A DNA stretch of 7,313 nucleotides. Source: Bacteroidales bacterium. Its GTDB lineage: Bacteria; Bacteroidota; Bacteroidia; Bacteroidales; JAADGE01. Position 1 is the first letter of the stretch. Every line of letters begins with the position of its first letter. A program made the position numbers and the translations under genes. The notes under the pieces were generated by a model. It was not told the origin of the DNA and searched no databases. It worked only from the letters and a program-made list of their open reading frames with translations. This document shows, in pieces, positions 6,614 through 7,313 of the stretch. The stretch covers positions 1 to 7,313 of the forward strand of contig JANTGL010000130.1 in assembly GCA_024762915.1 (NCBI GenBank). The letters are read 5' to 3'.

Positions 6614-6630
6614 AGGTATATATAATACCT
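6614..6630 (-). repeat. Short inverted repeat in the intergenic gap
   Basis: On the minus strand AGGTAT-TATAT-ATACCT forms a perfect 6-bp stem with a 5-nt loop, in the 40-nt gap between the partial upstream gene and the DUF4340-type gene. No U-run follows it on the transcribed strand (the next bases are ATTAATC), so it does not look like a classical terminator. It could be a processing site, a weak attenuator, an operator, or chance in A/T-rich DNA. Confidence 0.3.
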
Positions 6631-6635
6631 GTATG

Positions 6636-7313
6636 TTATCTTAAACTGACATTTACTGAACGACCTGATTTTATAATGAAATGTCTTTCTTTCGACATAG
6701 AAGTCATTTTTATCCCTCCGGGACGGTATACGGCGATATAATGTCCGGGTTGTAAATAGACGCTTTTTAAGGTAATTTGATTTAAATCTTCAATTAATTT
6801 CACATCTCCTTTTTCAATTTTATAAATTCCGCCGAAACCCTTTGACGGCAAATAAATATTTGCCAAACCCGGTTGTTTGATTTTTACTGAAGTTGTTTTG
6901 CTTTGGCTAATTTTTATATTCTTAAAATAAATGCGAGGTTTTGTGAATATTTCCAAATCATAAGTGCCTGTCAAATATTTTATCGGCTCAAACATTTCCT
7001 GTACATAAAGTGTTTGCATGCTTCCGTGTTTTCTTACGATGCATTTTACACCCTTCAATTCCAAACCGTTTTCTTGAATGATATTTAATTTTCCTTGCGG
7101 AGTTTTAGCCATAATTTTATTATGTTTTCCTTCCGTTATTTTTATATTTTCTTTAATAACCGGCGGAATGGTGTGTACTTTCATTTTATAAGTAATGCTT
7201 GAAGGCAGAACAATCGTATCCGGATTGCCTTTGTAATTCATTGTGTGAATAAAATTTTTAAAAAGCAAACCTGTTTTTTGATTAAATAAACTGATATTTA
7301 CATTTGTTTCTTT
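6636..7313 (-). CDS. C-terminal part of a beta-repeat protein, possibly a vWA-domain protein (5' end outside window)
   Basis: The minus-strand frame runs from the window edge to TAA at 6636-6638 with no stop: 225 complete codons. A TTG at 7268 could in principle start a 210-residue product, but the frame stays open upstream and begins mid-domain (KETNVNISLFNQKTG), so this is the C-terminal portion of a longer gene. It is beta-rich and contains three related segments, each with a G-x-Y or equivalent strand, a Pro-containing turn, an I-x-I strand and a short G/S turn: 7092-7208 (VHTIPPVIKENIKI), 6867-6974 (GTYDLEIFTKPRI, NIKISQS) and 6642-6755 (PGHYIAVYRPGG, HFIIKSG). Such regions resemble the extracytoplasmic tail of Bacteroidota vWA-domain proteins annotated as Ca-activated chloride-channel-like. 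This is recall; the vWA domain itself would lie outside the window. It is the first visible gene of the minus-strand block. Confidence 0.7.
   Translation of the reverse strand, partial: KETNVNISLFNQKTGLLFKNFIHTMNYKGNPDTIVLPSSITYKMKVHTIPPVIKENIKITEGKHNKIMAKTPQGKLNIIQENGLELKGVKCIVRKHGSMQTLYVQEMFEPIKYLTGTYDLEIFTKPRIYFKNIKISQSKTTSVKIKQPGLANIYLPSKGFGGIYKIEKGDVKLIEDLNQITLKSVYLQPGHYIAVYRPGGIKMTSMSKERHFIIKSGRSVNVSLR

Noticed and set aside
7266..7268. TTG start giving a complete 210-residue protein at 6636-7268
   Set aside because: The frame stays open to the window edge with beta-strand-like sequence upstream, so the gene most likely begins outside the window.

Overview
The window looks like chromosomal DNA of a low-GC member of the Bacteroidota, probably of the Bacteroidales type. 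Four things support this. It encodes a GWxTD-domain lipoprotein and a DUF4340-type protein, both typical of that phylum. Every start codon is preceded by A/T-rich sequence with no Shine-Dalgarno motif. Exact matches to the Bacteroidota -7 promoter element (TAnnTTTG) lie in the one divergent intergenic region. The Fe-S oxidoreductase has the form familiar from anaerobic or facultative Bacteroidota. The assignment rests on reading the sequence, not on any search.

Layout. Positions 1-1778 (minus strand) hold most of a membrane-anchored Fe-S oxidoreductase of the HdrD/GlpC/EtfAB:quinone-oxidoreductase kind; its C-terminus is cut off by the window edge. A 285-bp divergent intergenic region (1779-2063) separates it from a plus-strand exported thioredoxin-fold protein with a WCSWC active site (2064-2561). 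After three in-frame stop codons comes a non-coding array of about 17 degenerate 7-bp repeats (consensus TTAGGAG, 2570-2688). It fills the gap between this gene and the convergent minus-strand block.

The rest (2739-7313) is one co-directional minus-strand block with short gaps. In transcription order it holds the C-terminal part of a repeat-containing beta-rich protein (possibly a vWA-domain protein, truncated at the right edge), a membrane-anchored DUF4340-type protein, a YicC/YloC-family endoribonuclease, a GWxTD lipoprotein, and the tRNA wobble-uridine methyltransferase MnmD. The block mixes envelope proteins of unknown function with two RNA-acting enzymes. Gaps of 12-49 nt suggest a shared transcript, but no common pathway is evident.

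The most notable observation is in the Fe-S oxidoreductase: the first cysteine-rich (CCG-type) half-domain keeps the family scaffold, but the cysteines expected at its motif positions are Ser or Asp. The second is the strictly phased heptanucleotide array. I see no tRNA or rRNA gene, CRISPR array, insertion sequence, phage gene or recognisable defence system, and nothing I would call a new multi-gene system.
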